Shown here piece by piece: positions 36,078 to 47,363 of a DNA stretch of 64,000 nt. The stretch is from Astrothelium macrocarpum. Taxonomy: Eukaryota; Ascomycota; Dothideomycetes; Trypetheliales; Trypetheliaceae. Each line of letters opens with the position of its first letter. Positions within the stretch are counted from its first letter, which is position 1. Below the pieces are notes generated by a model. The model did not search any database. It was not told the DNA's origin and saw only the letters and a list, made by a program, of their open reading frames with translations. The stretch is taken from assembly GCA_021030915.1 (NCBI GenBank), contig JAGEMR010000123.1, forward strand, positions 22,399 through 86,398. Direction: 5' to 3'. The position numbers were made by a program, and so were the translations under genes.

Positions 36078-38902
36078 ATGGATAGCAACAGCCTTCAAGC
36101 GCTACTGGAGCACACTGCCCAAAACCGGCCAGACAATGGTCTAGTGTTTTTCGATCAGGGAAATCCTCACTCAGGCGGTAAATTACTTTACAGCACATTG
36201 CTTTCACAATCTCGCTGTTACAGTCTTCTGCTGCGTTTAGCCAATGGATTTAGACCGCGCTCTCCAATTTTAGTGTATCTTGACGGTCAACGAGATGCGC
36301 TCCTCTGGTTCTGGGCCATACTGTTTGCGGATGCCATACCGGTCACTATTCCTCCATTCAGTAACGTCGAAGACCAACGTAACAAGGTAATTCAAGCGTT
36401 CAAGGCCTTGTTAGGTGATCCAATATGGATAACTACGGCCAAGAAAAGAGACAGTTTGGATTGTGCGCAGCTCAAAGTCAATTTTTTGTTGCTTGAAACG
36501 ATCTCATCCTGGCTCGATGAACATTCGAAGCTTTCTCACGGCTATTGGGGTTCCCGGAAATATGTAGGTGACGCCATGTTCATGCTCACCTCAGGAAGCA
36601 CTGGTATCCCTAAGGCTGTACGTCTTGGCCATCAACAAGTCTTATCTTCCATCCGTGGAAAACTTGCCATGCGGCCACTTTCACCCGGCAAGCCGTTCCT
36701 CAATTGGATTGGACTCGATCACGTTGCCAGCCTGGTCGAGATTCATCTCACTGCCATGCTTTGTGGGGTTGATCAATTCCATATCCCAGCGTCGGAAATA
36801 ATAGCAGATCCAATTTGGTTCCTTGATCTGAACAGCCGTTATGAAGTCTCGCGGACTTTTGCGCCCCATTTCTTCATGGCCAAGCTAGCAGAGATCATTC
36901 AGTATCGACATGAAGAGCTACAGAAGAGAAGTCTGAACTACCAATACTTGACCCGGTTTGGCTCAGGAGGTGAGCCAAATGATACCGACGTATGTATAAC
37001 AATCGAAAGGTTCTTGACCAAGCTTGACGCTCCACGAAATGTCATCGTCCCAGGATTTGGGATGACTGAGACATGCGCGGGATGCATATATCATCTTGAA
37101 TGTCCATCTGATAACATCGCGGGAGGAAAAAAGCACACCTACCTTGGAAAAGGCATACCAGGACTTGAGATGCGCATCAGCCAGACCGAAGAGCTAGACG
37201 TGTCCGTAAGCGTAGCTCCCGGTAACTCTGGAATTCTTGAACTTCGTGGGCCAATGGTGTTCGTCGGGTATTACAACAACCCTTCTGCAACAGCTGAGGC
37301 ATTTACCCCCGATGGATGGTTCCGAACGGGAGATCAGGGCTTGATTGATCTACAGGGAAATCTTTTGTTGATGGGCAGGGCTAAAGAGACAATGATTGTC
37401 AACGGAGTCAAGCACGTTCCGGCAGATATAGAAGGTATCCTCCTCTCGGTCCCAGTTGACCTGGCGCTACGTTGTGTATGCTTTTCCTACCAACGAAAAA
37501 ATTCTATCATCGAGCAGATCTGTGTTCTATATGTGATTAGGCCGGATTCAAATCGACTTGAAGATATCATGGCATCTCATGACAAAATAGTCCAGACTGT
37601 AATGCTACACACTTCGGTGCGGCCACAGGTTATATCGCGAGAGTCTGAGTCCCAGCTACAAATGACCTCTCTTGGCAAAGTTTCACGTACCAAAGTTCGT
37701 ATCTCTTCCAAGCCGGTTACTTCTCGGAGCGCTTGGAAATCTATGAGCACATCGTTCAAAGCCAAAGATCCATGTTGTCTTCTAGTAAAGCCAGCGATGC
37801 TGAAAAAGATCTTTTAAACAACTTCGCCACCACTTTGAACCTTTCTGCGGATATCATTAGCGTCGAAACCCCTGTCTTCGAAGTCGGTGTCACATCCATG
37901 GATCTCGTCAGGCTCAAAAAGCGCATCGAAACACGACTGCAACTCGACATGCCCACAACTACGCTTCTTCTACACCCCACTGCCCGCTCTCTCGCCAGAG
38001 CCCTCAACTTACAACCTCGCCTTCCTTCCACCCACTCCAGACGTGACTCCGCCATCGCCTCCGACGACTACAATCCCGTCGTCACCCTCAAACATAACGG
38101 CGCCCTAAACCCGCTCTGGCTCATCCACCCCGGCGTCGGCGAAGTCCTCGTCTTCCTCAACCTTGCAGCCCACATCTCCAACCGCCCCGTACACGCTCTT
38201 CGCGCCCGCGGCTTCGAGGCAGGGTACCCTTACTTCGCCTCCATCGACGAGTGCATCACCACGTACCACATCGCGATCAAGGCGACGCAGCTCCATGGGC
38301 CCTACGCCATTGCGGGATACTCCTTCGGCGCGATGCTCGCGTTCGAGCTCGTCAAGCGCCTCGAAGCTGATGGCGACACCGTCGCGTTCTTTGGCTGCTT
38401 TAATCTACCGCCGCATATCAAGCACCGCATGCGCCAGCTCGACTGGACCACGTGCCTGCTGCATCTATGCTTCTTCCTCGATCTCATCAGCGAGGAGATG
38501 GCGGAGGATGTCGCGGTCCAGCTGTGCGGGTGGACGCGGGATGCTGCGTTCGAGCATGTGCTTGGGCGCGTGAGCGGGGAGCGATTGGTGGAGTTGGCGA
38601 TTGATCCTGTAGGGTTGCGGAATTGGGTGGATTTGGCGTATGGACTACAGTCGATGGCGGTCGATTATGAGCCGATGGGATGTGTGGATCGGATTGATGT
38701 GTTCCATGCGGAGCCGCTGAAAGCCGTGGCGAGGAATCGGGAGGAGTGGGTGCGTGAGTCGTTGGGAAAGTGGACAGGCTTTGTTAGGACTGAGCTTAGG
38801 TTTCATGAGGTTGGGGGAGCGCATTATACGATGTTGAATAAGCAGTACGTAAAGGGTTTTGCGGGACTTCTAGGCAGAGTTCTACAGGAGAGAGGGGCTT
38901 GA
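36078..38902 (+). CDS. NRPS-like A-T-TE synthetase of the aryl-pyruvate (furanone/quinone) type, with one frameshift
   Basis: Adenylation domain, 36078 to about 37690: FMLTSGSTGIPKA, FGSGGEPN, VPGFGMTETCAG, GWFRTGDQG and LLMGRAKETMIVNG. A carrier domain follows with FEVGVTSMDLVRL (about 37885), where serine is the phosphopantetheine site. Then comes a thioesterase with GYSFGAM and a C-terminal HYTML. There is no condensation domain. This order and motif style fit the synthetases that join two aryl-pyruvates into furanones, quinones or dioxolanones (TdiA, MicA, AtrA types). About 940 residues would be the family length. The reading frame shifts at 37700-37703: the first frame runs to LGKVSRTKVR, and the sense continues one frame over with LFQAGYFSERLEIYEH. 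No intron fits, because coding sense is kept on both sides without a gap, so one base is missing. This is either a recent loss of function or a sequencing error. Both halves otherwise look intact. Confidence 0.85.
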
Positions 38903-39143
38903 ATGCAAGCACAGAGCAGAGGACAGAGCCACTAACGATATGGCTGTTTGGTAAGTACATATTCGTTTATTGATCTCTGACTGCAAGCGAAAGTCTCAAA
39001 ATGCCTTGCTTTTGCCTGTCCCTCCGTTCGTATCTCAATATCTTATGCATCAGAAGAATCACAGATATCTTCCATTCATATTTTTCATCAGGCTGCGCCA
39101 TTACTCTCAAGGTATTGCGCTTAAACCACTGCAAGTCAGAGCT
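38903..39143. terminator. Convergent 3' region of the synthetase and the HET gene
   Basis: 240 bp between two stop codons on opposite strands. Both transcript ends must lie here or overlap. No clear signal beyond AT-rich patches. Confidence 0.3.
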
Positions 39144-41105
39144 CTAAATTATAGTTACCGTTCGGCGGACAGCATGCCCTTTCAGTGGCGAATGATCATA
39201 GTTCATTGAGCAGACGAACCCAATGCGTTCGTATGCAAAGGGATGGCACTTCGAACGGACGAGACAGACGCCCCAGACCCAACCGCGGTCATTAAATGCT
39301 AGGAAAAGCGTCTCACTGCCTGGAGGAACATCTTTTCGAAAACGATCATCAGGGTAATAGTCCCAAGCCAGATGTCCTCGTGCTATCCCTAGCCTTGTAC
39401 CGTTATAAATAAGGTCGGGCTCCTCCTCTGAGCCTTGGTGCCATTCCACAGACGCATCGTACTGGAGAGTAACGTCAAAACAAGGCGCGTCCAAAACCAC
39501 AGTACCGGAGATGAGCTCTCCGTATGGCTCATCGCCCTTGGTTTTGCACTCTGCTGAAAGCACACGAGAGGCCAGGGGTGTTGACTCGTCGAGAACGAAT
39601 TCTACTATTGCAAGCTGAGACGCCCAGCTCCAACTAGGGGCGCGCCAGCTTTCGATACGTTCTCTACGATGGTTGCTTTGGGGTCTCCAAGCAAGATGTC
39701 GCACCATGTTTGACTCCCATAGTCCTGCGAGATACCGTCCTAAGTTTTTATGCGTTGCGGCGTACAGCTGTGCTATTCCGCTAATAGCTGGGAATATATC
39801 TCCCGGTTTCGTGAGTTGCAATGTCGTATATGCCTGAACATGTCTGCTCCAGGCGTCATTTTTAACAAGATCAAAGTTGATATCTCGGTTGAGTGATGGC
39901 TGTTGTGATTGTTTCCAGGCTTCAGTTGACGCATTCAGGTAATGACAACCACATTGCGTGTGCGTCCTACATTCCCAAACAAGCTCAGGACCGAAGTGGA
40001 TGACCCTTGGTGACAAAATTCTTTCTTGGTAGGCCCAAGCCCTCCGAAAAAGAGGAAGGTTTTCCGTCAAATTTTCCAACCAGTATGTATCAGGTGGTTT
40101 ACCTAGGTACATTTCGTGTATTGGCGCTCGGCGGAAGACGACTGGTTCGTCCAGGCTGGGCACCTGGAAACCGTGGACTTCCGGTTCGACATCAATAAAG
40201 CATCCGTAAGATCCATCTTTTGCACCCGTTGCAGAAATGGTCAGGTAAGCGTTGGAGTAGACGTCGCACATGGTCGCTGCCTCTCGTTGCCAGTCCTGTT
40301 CATCATTCTGGATGATACATAACGAATCAATCCAAAGATACCGTATTTCAAGCCTCCGTGCAACCACGATAGCATCTTGAAATGTTTTACTTAGTTCGTT
40401 GAGATCGATGCCCTTCACATGCCGATCGATATTTTCCTTTAGCGTTCGGAGTTGTTGCATCTGGCCCCAAGCGTGGCTTAGGCAAGCATATCGTCCTATC
40501 ATGGCTCTGCCATCTGTCAAGAATATCTTCGTTTCGTCTCTACCAAGGTCCAAGACTCGAGTTGGAGCGTACGTTCTTACCGCAAGATGGCAATCAACAT
40601 GTTCTCTTGAGCACGTCTCTAACAAACCCTCAATCCAGCTCCAGTTCTCCTTAGACTTATGGCTTCGAGGAACGCGAGGCTTGCATGGGAAGGTTGGACC
40701 CACGCTTTTCGGTGCATCGCGAAGTTGACGGTATTGCTTGCATTCAAATATTGAATTCGGATTGTCGTCTCGGTCGGCTTTCGTGATCTCAGCCTCGTGC
40801 ACACGTATCAGTTCGTACTCTACTACTGGAGCGAGAAGCAGTTGTTGGGCTGGCTGGATGGTCAAGCTGCCACATCGAGCGTTAATATTCACATTTGCAA
40901 AACCATTCGCGTAAAGATAATCTGGGTCTCCGTTGGGAAGACAGCATAATCCTCCCCATAATTGTACACACGATAGACAGTTCCCGGTAGTAGCAGCCGC
41001 GGCCAATTCCTGGAGGGTACAGTGCGAGGAGGCGCCGTCGACGGGACAAATGTTACAAGGACGGAGCTTTTCCAGGCGACGTTCACGCTGCGACAAAGTT
41101 GCCAT
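39144..41105 (-). CDS. Heterokaryon-incompatibility (HET) domain protein
   Basis: An intronless frame of 653 residues from the ATG at 41105; an upstream in-frame ATG at 41264 would add 53 residues with no family likeness. The N-terminus is cysteine-rich (CNICPVDG, NCLSCVQLWGGLCC), as in many fungal HET proteins. The HET domain (PF06985) starts at about residue 205 with YACLSHAWG and continues through TFQDAIVVARRL, YLWIDSLCIIQNDEQDW and YLTISATGAKDG. The rest is the usual long C-terminal part with RAWAYQERILSPR. No NACHT or repeat module is fused. HET domains trigger cell death after non-self fusion, and many lone copies have unknown roles. It sits between the synthetase and the broken methyltransferase, which suggests insertion into, or a chance place beside, the metabolite locus. 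Confidence 0.93.
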   Translation of the reverse strand: MATLSQRERRLEKLRPCNICPVDGASSHCTLQELAAAATTGNCLSCVQLWGGLCCLPNGDPDYLYANGFANVNINARCGSLTIQPAQQLLLAPVVEYELIRVHEAEITKADRDDNPNSIFECKQYRQLRDAPKSVGPTFPCKPRVPRSHKSKENWSWIEGLLETCSREHVDCHLAVRTYAPTRVLDLGRDETKIFLTDGRAMIGRYACLSHAWGQMQQLRTLKENIDRHVKGIDLNELSKTFQDAIVVARRLEIRYLWIDSLCIIQNDEQDWQREAATMCDVYSNAYLTISATGAKDGSYGCFIDVEPEVHGFQVPSLDEPVVFRRAPIHEMYLGKPPDTYWLENLTENLPLFRRAWAYQERILSPRVIHFGPELVWECRTHTQCGCHYLNASTEAWKQSQQPSLNRDINFDLVKNDAWSRHVQAYTTLQLTKPGDIFPAISGIAQLYAATHKNLGRYLAGLWESNMVRHLAWRPQSNHRRERIESWRAPSWSWASQLAIVEFVLDESTPLASRVLSAECKTKGDEPYGELISGTVVLDAPCFDVTLQYDASVEWHQGSEEEPDLIYNGTRLGIARGHLAWDYYPDDRFRKDVPPGSETLFLAFNDRGWVWGVCLVRSKCHPFAYERIGFVCSMNYDHSPLKGHAVRRTVTII

Positions 41106-41984
41106 GTTCTTAAATTTAAAGCTAAGGCTAGCGACGGATAAAATTTTTTGATCGACTGTACGAGCTGCTAAGCGAGCCAATAACCTCATAGTAACTCGCG
41201 TAATAACATACCTCAGCTCATTCAATCCCCATATATCCATTAGACATCTTATTGATAGCAACATGTCATGAGAGTTTAAAACGAGGTCAAGAAAAGATCG
41301 TGCAAAACGAGTCGTTCAATTATCACCCTAGCCCTGTTAATTTGGCACTGCTCACGGTCATTCGGTTCGGACAGTGCTCAAGCGGTGCCGGATTCCAACC
41401 AGCTCAAGAAACGCTGTGACATGGAAGTCTTGAACCACGGCTCAGATCTGCTTGTTAACAGTTTAGATCTGAAATTGGAAAAGGAAATAGGTTATTTCCT
41501 TAGTGAAACACGACAAGTTTGTTACCTAGATAGGTTAGCGCTAAACTGGGCTCATCCAAGCCACCAGCTCAATATCGACTTAATTCATGTTTAGGCTGCT
41601 TACCCTCTGCTTGGCCTACAGAGGCCGGCTTAGGCTTGACTCGGGTAACCTTAGGTACCTGCTTGGATTTGCTCAGGTCTATCCAGTCATTCTCTACTAA
41701 GCAAAGTGTGCGTATACCAACAGAGTTCAAGTATTAGTATTAGATGTTAACCTGTTTCGAAAAGTAAATGGATGAGCGACTTCTATGCTACTTCTCGCAA
41801 TCTCGTTGCAAGAAAAGTTAGCAACCCTTGATGGAACTGACGATTGAAGAATGAGCCGATGGAAAGCAAAGAAGTTCTGCCTAAGCCGAGCTCTCAAACA
41901 GGGGTTACTCTTGTGCTGCAGGCTCAACACAGGTGAAAAAAATGAGACGCAGAGGCTATTGATACACCAAAGTAACCCCTTCAT
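41106..41984. other. Intergenic region with no recognisable gene
   Basis: About 880 bp between the HET gene start and the 3' end of the methyltransferase pseudogene. Only short unrecognised frames occur. A patch at 41600-41680 contains imperfect CTTAGGCTTG/CTTGG-type repeats; part (CGGCTTAGGCTTG) recurs near 58650. Confidence 0.4.
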
Positions 41985-43545
41985 TCATACTTCTGCCTCT
42001 ACCAGCGTTAGTACACTTCTAGAGGGGGTGCGTATTCTAAAAAAATTTGATATCAGCATTGAACCCAGAGAACAGCGACTTTCGATCCAGCTCTGTCTTT
42101 TCCAATGACTTCCAAGCCGTCGCCTGGATCATATCTAGATTCCGCTTGGTTTTACTACTCAATACAAGTCCCTCAGACTGCGAGTCTGGCATACGCTCTT
42201 GCACTAGAATCTTAGTGCCAGATTTGGCCACATCCGCAATTCTTCGCAAAATCTTTATAGCATACGAATCCGCCCAGTTATGCAGTATCCAACGGAACAA
42301 GTAGACCTCTGCGCCCCGAACTGGTTGTGCCTTTAAAAAAGCATGCGCCTGGAATGTTATGCGCTGCTTGTATGCGTCCGGAAGAACGTTTCGTCCTTCC
42401 GCTACAGTTCCGAGGAGATCCTGGACAACGAATTGGAGGTGTTGCGTGTTGTCATATATTGCACGGCTTACGGTTCCGAATCCGCCTCCAATGTCGACAA
42501 CGGTCGCACCGGGTTTATCAACGCTGGACTAGTCGAAGCTGTTGAGTAGATGGCAGAAATCGAATGCGTAGAGATCAGCATGTGCAAAGAACCTGCGGGC
42601 GCTGTCAGTGCCTCGATCAAAGCACGCTTGATCATGGCCAGCGAGACATACCTCATGGCATTCCTAAGCCTGCGAGAACGCTCTGCGTCTATTCCCAATA
42701 TGAAGATAAAAGGGGTCCGCTGTGTTTTCAGCCAAGTTGAATCCCGTCTCATTCGGTTCGCCGGAGTTCGGCCATTTTCGATGCGTCTCCAAAACGGAAG
42801 GTGCACCGGGATCTACGTCTTGAAACAAGAAGCTGACGACGTCTTGAATACCTTGGTCATGTTTCCAAAGCCTGGAGGCGATCGTGTGAGCGATGTAGCC
42901 GGGTGGCTGTTCCTGAGTGAAATCATTGAGCATGGCATGATGCAGAAAACGCCGCAACTGGACCTCTTTAAGGGTGGTGGCTGTAGCGAGAAAACTTAGA
43001 CTGATGGATTCGTCGTCATTTTTCGTGGAGGAAGCGAAGGCTTACAGCGCCAATTCATGACCGATGGATAGTGCGGTGGGTCTCATCCCGTTATAGTATT
43101 GCCTCCGAACAGCTGACAAATATGATGAGGCTGATATACACGTGATACGCTAGATCATATTATGCAGGTGAACGGGTGAACACGAGCTCCGGGAAGGATG
43201 CGCTGATCGTAATTATCCATCTTATGCCCCTGGGCGCCGCAGCGCGTCCGTGAACTAAAGCACACGTGGTCGATTAGTCATCAAGCCATTTTGGTTTACG
43301 TCAGGCTTTCGCGAAATTCCTACAAGTTGCCCAACTGGGCCGCTCGCCGATATCTTCAGTTTGTGACATCCATCTCTTAGTGCCCGGCGCGAGTTCTCGT
43401 CCTCCGGACTTCCGTCGGCAAGTGTCCATTGCTCCAAATTCGCCGATGGCTGGCCCCAAGTACTGGTTGCCTTGTCCAACGCCGAGGCGTTGGCTAGAAT
43501 GTCTTTTGCTATCCTCGCAAGTGAATCTCTAAAAAACAGAGCCAT
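41985..43545 (-). pseudogene. Broken class I-like fungal O-methyltransferase (Methyltransf_2 type)
   Basis: The minus strand carries a recognisable plant/fungal-type O-methyltransferase: an N-terminal helix region (43545-43258, LARIAKDILANASALDKAT), a winged-helix part (about 42990-42800, TTLKEVQLRRFLHHAMLND), the SAM-binding motif VVDIGGGFG (about 42490), the catalytic-site motif RWILHNWAD (about 42285) and the terminus VLTLVEAEV. At least three lesions break it: a frameshift near 42697-42705 after NTADPF, a TAG at 42529-42531 where the family has tryptophan (NSFD*SSVDKPG), and one extra base in a T7 run (plus-strand A7) near 42045, just before the end. Sequence between about 43250 and 43020 is no longer readable. 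A GT..AG intron near 42600-42655 is still intact. It probably once methylated a hydroxyl on the locus product. Confidence 0.8.
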
Positions 43546-44449
43546 TGGTATTAATGAATCTAGTAATATAGGCTGTATCTTGACGAATAGTCACATCCGT
43601 TATAACTGGTCGATTTAAGTTGCTGTATCCTTTCCGTCAGCCTCGACTGAGAGCTGACCATATTGGCATTTACATTATCCAGTGTACAGTGCCGAAAGAG
43701 CCGTCCTCTTCAGTCAACTAACTCTTGCATGACAGCCGTTGCATCAGATGGACCTAACAGTGTGATACCATAGAAATGTCAATACTTAGGGCCCGAAACC
43801 ACCCCCAATCAAGCCCTGTGAGCAGCCTTACGAGCTACGAAAAATGATTACAAGCTATGACCGGCTTATCTCGGCTGCAATCACTCGTGTCGCCCACATA
43901 TCTCTTGAAATTGCCGTTGAGCATATCACCAAAAGATAAGGGGCATGCTACCTTTTACTTGCAGGACGGCCATACAGGGTTCCTGTCAAGGCTGAACCAT
44001 TTGACTAAGCACAAAGAAAGAAAAAGAAGTTCAGCTGCCCAGCTGAACCGTACACGTATATCCAACACGTGTAAGCCAGGACCCTGCCGTGATAATTCCC
44101 AAGGCTGACCATCATTCGAAAACACAATCCCAAATGCTGTGCCGTCTCGGAGTTCTCGGGGTGCGTGCTCAGGTCCCACCCCTTTTGCAACCCGTAAACG
44201 GGTGGGGGCTATTCTTTTCACCCCCTTTTACGACCAATCAGTGATGATCCCGTTACGCCTCTGGACATCCCGAGCAAACGTGCGTTACTATCAAACTCGG
44301 TCCTCAGAGACCCAGAAGATGCGAAACACATGCATCAACAGGCATGCCACGTGCTGAATGCTGCCTGTATATCTTTCCCGTCAGGAAAGCATGGGCTCAT
44401 GGATTCTTGAGACCTCGTCACATTGCTCTTGACTTCACTCATTACAACC
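43546..44449. other. Intergenic region upstream of the MFS gene
   Basis: About 900 bp without a recognisable gene; presumably the divergent promoters of the MFS transporter and the former methyltransferase. Confidence 0.45.
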
Positions 44450-46129
44450 ATGGCAGACTCTGTCCAGACAGTAGGTGAACACACGATCACCGGCCAATTC
44501 TCTTTTTATGATGCTGAAGCCGCTCGCTCCCCCTACGAGGGTTCAGGCACAGACTCTGACCCCTATCTTGTCGAGTGGTTACCTCATGATCCTCACAATC
44601 CAAAGAACTTTCCAAATTGGCGCAAATGGGTTATCACATCCATTGTTACGCTGTCGGTCTTTGCTGTCACGCTCACATCTTCGGCGTTCTCCGAGTCTGA
44701 TGCACCGATCGAGCGCGACTTCCACGCCAGTGGTGAGCTGTTTGCGGGTGGTATCGCGCTCTTTGTGCTTGGATTCGCAGTTGGGCCAGCTGTCTGGGCA
44801 CCACTGTCCGAACTCTTTGGACGACGAAACCTATACATCATCTCCCTTGGCGTCATGGTGGCCTTCGTTGGGGGAACGGCAGGTTGCCAGAATATTCAGT
44901 CCATACTGGTGCTTCGATTCTTTGGCGGTGTCTTTGGCGCATCACCCCTAACAAATGCTGGCGGAGTGATTGCGGACCTCTTTCCGGTTCACGAGCTTGG
45001 TCTTGCCACCGCATTCTTTGGCGCTGCGCCATTTATGGGTCCTGTTTTAGGGCCAATTATAGGGGGCTTTGTGACTATCACGATTGGCTGGAGATGGGTC
45101 CAAGGCATCTGTTGCATCTTCATTGGCGTTGTATGGATTGTAGGAGCCATCGTGCTTCCTGAAACTTACGGTCCATTACTGTTGCAAAAGACCGCGAAGC
45201 GTCTCACGCGAGAGACCGGAAAACCCCATATCAGTATTTTGGAGAAAAACAAGGGCAGTCCAAAGTTCTCCGCAGTCTTTGCAAAGACGCTTAGCCGGCC
45301 GTGGATATTTATGTTCCGGGAGCCTATCGTGCTCATTGCGTCCATTTACATGTCTATCTTGTACGGAACAATCTACATGCTTCTACCAGCTTTTCCCATC
45401 GTCTATGAGCAGCACCGCGGTTGGAACGCGGGAGTAGGAAGTCTTCCTTTCCTCGGTCTTGCAATTGGCATGCTTTTGGGTATAGCATACGTTGCCGTGG
45501 ATGACCGTCGCCGCTATCGGAAGCTGGGAAATATGGCGACCCCTGAGTCTCGCTTGCCCCCGTGCATGATCGGTGCTATTGCGTTGCCAATTGGCATGTT
45601 CAGCTTTGCCTGGACAAATGCTCCGTCTGTTCCCTGGCCTGCCAGCGTCATTCTCGTGGCGCCTTTTGGGTTTGGTTGCGTTCTTGTCTTCATTACAATC
45701 ATTCTTTACCTTCTGGATTCCTATACAATTTATGCAGCATCTGTGCTGGCTGCTGGATCGATCATGAGAGCCCTCATCGGTGCGGCGTTCCCCATGTTCA
45801 CTACATACATGTTTAACAACCTGGGCATTCATTGGGCTAGTTCTATCCCCGCGTTTCTAACGGTGCTTTGTGCGCCGTTCCCTTTCGTCATGCATCGATA
45901 CGGGGGAAAGATCCGGATGAAGTGCAAATACGCCCATGAGGCCGCTGTCGTTATGGCCAATATGCAAGCCAAGCGCGAGATGACTGATAATGCCTCGACC
46001 ATGACCAAGGAGAGTCTGGCGCCAGCTGGACATCTGCCATCCCAATCGAGCGAGGTCGAACTGTTGCCAGTTACGAGGGACGACAATCCTCCGCCTGTAC
46101 CACCTCTTCCTGAGGTGCATGCACTCTAA
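44450..46129 (+). CDS. MFS transporter, DHA1 drug:proton antiporter type
   Basis: A single open frame of 559 residues from the ATG at 44450, which has a good context (ACAACCATGG); an in-frame ATG at 44423 is less likely. About 70 cytosolic residues with the WLPHDPHNPKNFPNWRKW lead typical of fungal DHA1 proteins are followed by 12 predicted membrane helices. The loop between helices 2 and 3 carries PLSELFGRRN, and helix 5 has the antiporter motif region PVLGPIIGGFV followed by WRWVQGI. The central loop (about residues 250-300) is basic and the C-terminal tail is Pro-rich. It should export small organic molecules at the plasma membrane, and its position suggests the product of the neighbouring synthetase. 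It is one of the few fully intact genes in the 42-55 kb stretch. Confidence 0.93.
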   Translation: MADSVQTVGEHTITGQFSFYDAEAARSPYEGSGTDSDPYLVEWLPHDPHNPKNFPNWRKWVITSIVTLSVFAVTLTSSAFSESDAPIERDFHASGELFAGGIALFVLGFAVGPAVWAPLSELFGRRNLYIISLGVMVAFVGGTAGCQNIQSILVLRFFGGVFGASPLTNAGGVIADLFPVHELGLATAFFGAAPFMGPVLGPIIGGFVTITIGWRWVQGICCIFIGVVWIVGAIVLPETYGPLLLQKTAKRLTRETGKPHISILEKNKGSPKFSAVFAKTLSRPWIFMFREPIVLIASIYMSILYGTIYMLLPAFPIVYEQHRGWNAGVGSLPFLGLAIGMLLGIAYVAVDDRRRYRKLGNMATPESRLPPCMIGAIALPIGMFSFAWTNAPSVPWPASVILVAPFGFGCVLVFITIILYLLDSYTIYAASVLAAGSIMRALIGAAFPMFTTYMFNNLGIHWASSIPAFLTVLCAPFPFVMHRYGGKIRMKCKYAHEAAVVMANMQAKREMTDNASTMTKESLAPAGHLPSQSSEVELLPVTRDDNPPPVPPLPEVHAL

Positions 46130-46513
46130 AAAGATGACTTGGGTCTGTACTTTCTATCAATATCTTGTGTCTGGCTGCTTTCATAGTTAAAAATGGTCGA
46201 GTGTGACAGCATTGATCGCGGAGTATCTTGTACTTGTAAATCACGGGGCTTCAACTTTATTATGTGAAATGCAGCATATGTTTTCTTCCAGGCGTTGTTC
46301 TGTAGTTCGTGTCATTATTCGCGAACTTCGATGGTTCTTTCAACTTAGACATGCAATTTTCCGCGTTTTCATGTATACAATTCCAAGTTGTATTGGTACC
46401 TTAGGTATCTCTCATGTCCCTGATCCAAACTATCCAGGTTCTTCCACGTGCCTTAAGATTTTAGTGTTTTACAGTCCACGTGGTGATCTTACACGACCTA
46501 GGATATGGCAAGG

Positions 46514-46532
46514 GTCGACATATTCTGTCGAC
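46514..46532. promoter_or_regulatory. Paired GTCGAC palindromes, possible zinc-cluster binding site
   Basis: Two copies of the 6-bp palindrome GTCGAC are 7 bp apart. TCG/CGA half-sites in inverted order are the style bound by AflR-like zinc-cluster dimers, though the spacing here is wider than the published AflR motif. Confidence 0.25.
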
Positions 46533-46933
46533 TACAACCAAATATAGACATACTTATGATATTCGATAAACCTAGCTCTTAATTTACGGATAAAATAGCG
46601 CCTCAGTCAAACCTAGGTCAATGTACCACGCCATCCTTCCCTTTGGGAAACTCACCATAAATCAGCCTTGCTCACCGCGCCGCTGGGTCGTTCGAGCTGG
46701 AAGATTCTACGGGAAAGCATCCGAGACACCCGCGGAGTTTGGAGGAATGAATAGGAACGTTGGTTCCATGCATGGAAGGAATCCTTCCCGGGATTGAACG
46801 CGCATGAGCCAGCGAGGCTGAGGTTGTCACCTATCTGGCTTTGCGCATGAATTTAGCGCTGCTAAGTGAAGAAGCCTAATTTGATGCGGAAAACTATTGA
46901 CAGACGGCACGCGATTAAGGCGAGGAAAAGATT

Positions 46934-46965
46934 ACACGATGTAAGAGTCATCTTTTACATCGTGT
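46934..46965. repeat. Perfect inverted repeat, 11-bp arms, 10-nt loop
   Basis: ACACGATGTAA is followed after 10 nt by TTACATCGTGT, about 400 bp upstream of the cupin ATG. Confidence 0.8.
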
Positions 46966-47363
46966 TTAAGGACCTTTGTAAATGTTGTGGATGTTTCATG
47001 GTTGCGGCTGCGCGGAATATCTATAGCTAAACCTCGGGATTTCCATTCCGAGCCCTCGGAAAGGATGCGGCTGTCTTGCAGGACGGGACGGCACTCTATT
47101 GGCGCGTTGGACCCGATATCTAAACTGGGGCATGCTGCATGTAGGACACGGGACATCTGCAGGTGAATTACTGCACGTCAGCAGATCTTGGGAACGTTTG
47201 TTCGCACACATTACTAATGCTCGTCACCACTCTTTTAAAAAAATAAAAATAAAAATAAAAAAAAGGCACGCCTTTGCCAGTCTCTCTCTTTCTCTCGCAC
47301 AAGTCGGTCTTACCCACGGCCGTGTTCTCTTACCTCTCGGACCACCCCAGCAAACGATCGACG

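Larger units (their letters stand above)
46130..47363. other. Intergenic region between MFS and cupin genes
   Basis: No gene is seen. It holds two palindromic structures listed separately, an A-rich tract (47236-47272) and a CT-rich leader just upstream of the cupin gene. Confidence 0.5.

Noticed and set aside
37733..38902. The T-TE half of the synthetase as a separate gene starting at 37733
   Set aside because: The frame carries clear family sense upstream of that ATG (from about 37703), so it is the continuation of the same gene across a frameshift.
46514..46532. Paired GTCGAC words as an AflR binding site
   Set aside because: The published AflR motif has a shorter spacer, and a 6-bp palindrome recurs often; kept only as a weak regulatory feature.
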